Positions 62,360 to 64,000 of a stretch of 64,000 nt of DNA are shown here, one piece after another. Under the pieces are notes generated by a model. The model was given only the letters and a program-made list of their open reading frames with translations. It had not been told where the DNA came from and ran no database searches. Position 1 is the first letter of the stretch, and every line of letters begins with the position of its first letter. This DNA comes from Archangium gephyra (GTDB taxonomy: Bacteria > Myxococcota > Myxococcia > Myxococcales > Myxococcaceae), in the NCBI GenBank assembly GCA_003243425.1, contig QFQP01000014.1, positions 62,001 through 126,000 of the forward strand, written 5' to 3'. The position numbers and the translations under genes were made by a program.

Positions 62360-62524
62360 TCAGTCCATCGGGTGCAGCTTCTTGAGCGCGGCGATGACCT
62401 TCTCGCGCGCCAGGGGGGCACGCGCCTTCGGCTGCTGGGGCGGCGGCACCGGCTTGCGACCCTCGGCGCTCTGCTTCGCGCGCTCGAGGACCTCGGTCGG
62501 GATCTTCAGACGACGCGGCTTCAC
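62360..62524 (-). CDS. Small basic protein of 54 residues
   Basis: GTG start overlapping the preceding stop by 4 bp (GTGA), stop at 62360. Arg/Lys-rich N-terminus (KPRRLKIPTEVLERAKQS), a Pro-rich middle (PVPPPQQPKARAP) and a C-terminal amphipathic helix (LAREKVIAALKKLHPMD). Short and without database-like motif that I recognise, but its tight coupling in the operon supports a real gene. An antitoxin- or DNA-binding-like role is only a guess. Confidence 0.6.
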   Translation of the reverse strand: MKPRRLKIPTEVLERAKQSAEGRKPVPPPQQPKARAPLAREKVIAALKKLHPMD

Positions 62525-62802
62525 GTGTAGCGCTTCTGGGCGACGGCCCGCAGAAGCCCTCCGTGTGATTCCAGGAAGCGGCGGAATTCCGCTTCGTCGA
62601 GCCGCATCTTGGTGAGCACGCCCTTGATGAGCTCGTCGACCGGCCGCGCGTCGGCCTTCTTGAGCTCCACGGCGATCTTCAGCATCGCCACGCCGTAGAG
62701 CGGGCTGGCCGCCAATTCCTGCGGCACCGCTTCCGCAGCGTTCGACTGCGCGGTTTCCAGCGCCACGACCTGCGACTGCTTGCCCCGCGTAATTGGCATC
62801 AC
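62521..62802 (-). CDS. Small hypothetical protein heading the operon
   Basis: 93 residues (92 from ATG 62799; GTG at 62802 also possible). All-helical: SQVVALETAQSNAAEAVPQE, LYGVAMLKIAVELKKADA and MRLDEAEFRRFLESHGGLLR. No signal or membrane segment, no family recognised. No ribosome site; promoter and start fit a leaderless mRNA. Overlaps the next small gene by 4 bp. Confidence 0.68.
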   Translation of the reverse strand: MMPITRGKQSQVVALETAQSNAAEAVPQELAASPLYGVAMLKIAVELKKADARPVDELIKGVLTKMRLDEAEFRRFLESHGGLLRAVAQKRYT

Positions 62803-62834
62803 ATGACCATACGTGACACGTCATGTCGGGTCAA
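62801..62834 (-). promoter_or_regulatory. Promoter and operator of the small-protein operon
   Basis: On the minus strand TTGACC (62829-62834), 17 bp, TATGGT (62806-62811, 4 of 6 to consensus); transcription would begin at about 62799, the A of the ATG. The region is covered by nested palindromes: ACATGAC (62801-62807) with GTCATGT (62820-62826), and ACGTG-A-CACGT (62811-62821). A repressor or activator bound there would block RNA polymerase. Confidence 0.65.
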
Positions 62835-62944
62835 TCAACGGCTTGATCTTCTTGATCCTTTTCTGAGTTTCATTGCGCGTAAAAGGCGGTTGTGGTTCTG
62901 TGCCCGACCTCCATTTCAGGCCGGAAAATCGGCCTCCGGCGCGC

Positions 62945-63592
62945 ATGAAACTGGACCACCGCTACATCGTCGTCGAGGGCCCGATTGGTGTGGGCAAGTC
63001 GTCGCTCACCAACATCGTGGCTGAGCGTTTTCAGGCCCGCCGCGTGATGGAGGTCGTCGAGGAGAACCCGTTCCTCGCCAGCTTCTATACGGACCGCAAC
63101 AAGTACGCGTTCCAGACGCAGATGTTCTTTCTGCTCTCGCGCTTCAAGCAGCAGCAGGACCTCTTCCAGCAGGACCTGTTCGCGAACGTGACGGTGAGCG
63201 ACTACCTGTTCGCCAAAGACCGCATCTTCGCGGCGCTCACGCTCGATGAGAACGAGCTGGCGCTGTACGAGCGCGTCTTCGGGGCGTTGGGCCCGCAGGT
63301 CACCAAGCCCGACCTCGTCATCTACCTGCAGGCGCGCATGGACGTGCTGCTGGCGCGCATCAAGAAGCGCGCGCGCGAGTTCGAACGGAAGTTCGACGTG
63401 GCCTACCTGGAAGGCCTGTGCCGCGCGTACAACGACTTCTTCTTCCACTACACCGACACGCCGTTGCTGGTGGTGAACACGTCGGACATCGACTTCGTGA
63501 ACAACCCGGAGGATCTGGAAAATCTGCTCCAGGTGATCCGGCAGACGAAGAAGGGCACGGTGCATTACCAGCCGCTGCCGAGTAGGAAGTAG
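62945..63592 (+). CDS. Deoxynucleoside kinase family protein
   Basis: 215 residues from 62945, chosen since the P-loop motif VVEGPIGVGKSS follows at once. Typical dNK features: VEENPFLASFYTDRNKYAF, the QTQMFFLLSRFKQQ helix, FVTVSDYLF-like DxR region (TVSDYLFAKDRIFA) and the lid arginines (RIKKRAREFER). Members phosphorylate deoxyadenosine/deoxyguanosine for salvage. 91 bp before panB, same strand; such a linkage of dNK with pantothenate/folate genes is known in several bacteria. Confidence 0.92.
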   Translation: MKLDHRYIVVEGPIGVGKSSLTNIVAERFQARRVMEVVEENPFLASFYTDRNKYAFQTQMFFLLSRFKQQQDLFQQDLFANVTVSDYLFAKDRIFAALTLDENELALYERVFGALGPQVTKPDLVIYLQARMDVLLARIKKRAREFERKFDVAYLEGLCRAYNDFFFHYTDTPLLVVNTSDIDFVNNPEDLENLLQVIRQTKKGTVHYQPLPSRK

Positions 63593-63683
63593 GTCGCAGC
63601 ACCCCTCTCTCGACCGGCGACTCGTCACCGAGCGGCGTACCGAGCACGGAGGGCCACCCCGCAGTCGAATACGGAGGTGAACC

Positions 63684-64000
63684 ATGAAGCCGGTCACCAT
63701 CCACACGCTCAAGAAGTTGAAGGATGCAGGTCAGAAGATCTGCATGGTCACCGCCTACGACGCGACGTTCGCGCGGCTGTTCGACGAAGCCGGCGCCGAC
63801 GTTCTGCTGGTGGGCGATTCCGTCGGCATGGTGGTTCAGGGTCACGAGTCGACCCTGCCGGTGACGATGGATCAGATGGTCTACCACTCCCGTGCCGTGG
63901 TTCGCGGAACGAAGCGCGCGCACGTGGTGGGCGACATGCCGTTCATGAGCTACCAGAACTCGGTGGAGGAGGCCGTTCGCAACGCGGGCCGCCTCGTCGT
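63684..64000 (+). CDS. panB: 3-methyl-2-oxobutanoate hydroxymethyltransferase, 3' cut by window edge
   Basis: First step of pantothenate (coenzyme A) synthesis, transferring a hydroxymethyl group from methylene-THF to alpha-ketoisovalerate. ATG 63684 with GGAGGTGA at 63673-63680. The first 105 residues show the family motifs MVTAYDATFARLFDEAG, LLVGDSVGMVVQGHESTL and the metal-binding VVGDMPFMSYQ. About 40 percent of the usual length is in view. Confidence 0.95.
   Translation, partial: MKPVTIHTLKKLKDAGQKICMVTAYDATFARLFDEAGADVLLVGDSVGMVVQGHESTLPVTMDQMVYHSRAVVRGTKRAHVVGDMPFMSYQNSVEEAVRNAGRLV

Overview
The window (64 kb, high GC, roughly two thirds G+C by eye) is a chromosomal segment from a bacterium that is most likely a member of the Myxococcota. 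The pointers are a CarF/TMEM189-type plasmanylethanolamine desaturase, response-regulator and PATAN (DUF4388) architecture, a FHA-GGDEF protein, a tolQRAB cluster, many secreted Cys-rich or Asp-rich lipoproteins of the kind that crowd myxobacterial genomes, and a Rho with a long acidic/basic N-terminal extension. No rRNA, tRNA, CRISPR array, IS element or prophage was found. Most of the window is dense housekeeping and envelope genes in short, often translationally coupled operons.

Layout. 1-4160: 3' end of fabH, then a tolQ-tolR-tolA-tolB envelope operon on the minus strand. 4161-8050: lipoproteins, murI, a miniature SUKH-like gene, a peptidoglycan-binding Cys/His peptidase and a 21-bp noncoding tandem repeat. 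8052-11531: carF, an exported protein, a metallo-beta-lactamase hydrolase and a GH1 lipoprotein whose catalytic acid/base Glu is Gln. 11545-17243: exported katG, ligA and an OmpA-family protein. 17334-23498: a DUF2089/DUF4097 pair, a heptad-repeat protein, rho with a good promoter, and three Cys-rich lipoproteins. 23609-29178: aldo/keto reductase, SEC-C methionine aminopeptidase, a lipase-like hydrolase and a two-receiver regulator. 29222-35157: a TetR-controlled ABC-export operon in which the LolA-like gene and both FtsX-type permeases are interrupted. 35199-40034: UvrD/PcrA helicase, a frameshifted FIST sensor and adenosine deaminase. 40036-45016: four polytopic envelope-glycan enzymes. 45045-54112: class V aminotransferase, glgC, a Tat-exported GMC oxidoreductase pair, FHA-GGDEF and outer-membrane-type proteins. 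54162-58263: a two-domain cyclic-nucleotide-binding protein, a low-GC stretch with a probable coding remnant, and a large GT-C glycosyltransferase. 58331-64000: nfu, two methyltransferases, a minus-strand operon beginning with two tiny proteins under a palindrome-covered leaderless promoter, a deoxynucleoside kinase and the start of panB.

Functionally the window is dominated by envelope maintenance: Tol energy transduction, OmpA, LolA/FtsX export, glycan polymerisation, peptidoglycan precursor supply, ether-lipid desaturation and lipoproteins. A second theme is information processing: Rho, LigA, PcrA, two RNA/SAM methyltransferases, MAP. No obviously new multi-gene defence or mobile system is present. 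The most promising oddities are the myrosinase-like GH1 substitution, the decayed or mis-sequenced ABC operon, the pseudo-receiver regulator, the small-protein operon at 62.8 kb and the extreme compaction of convergent gene ends (shared TGATCA stop hexamers).
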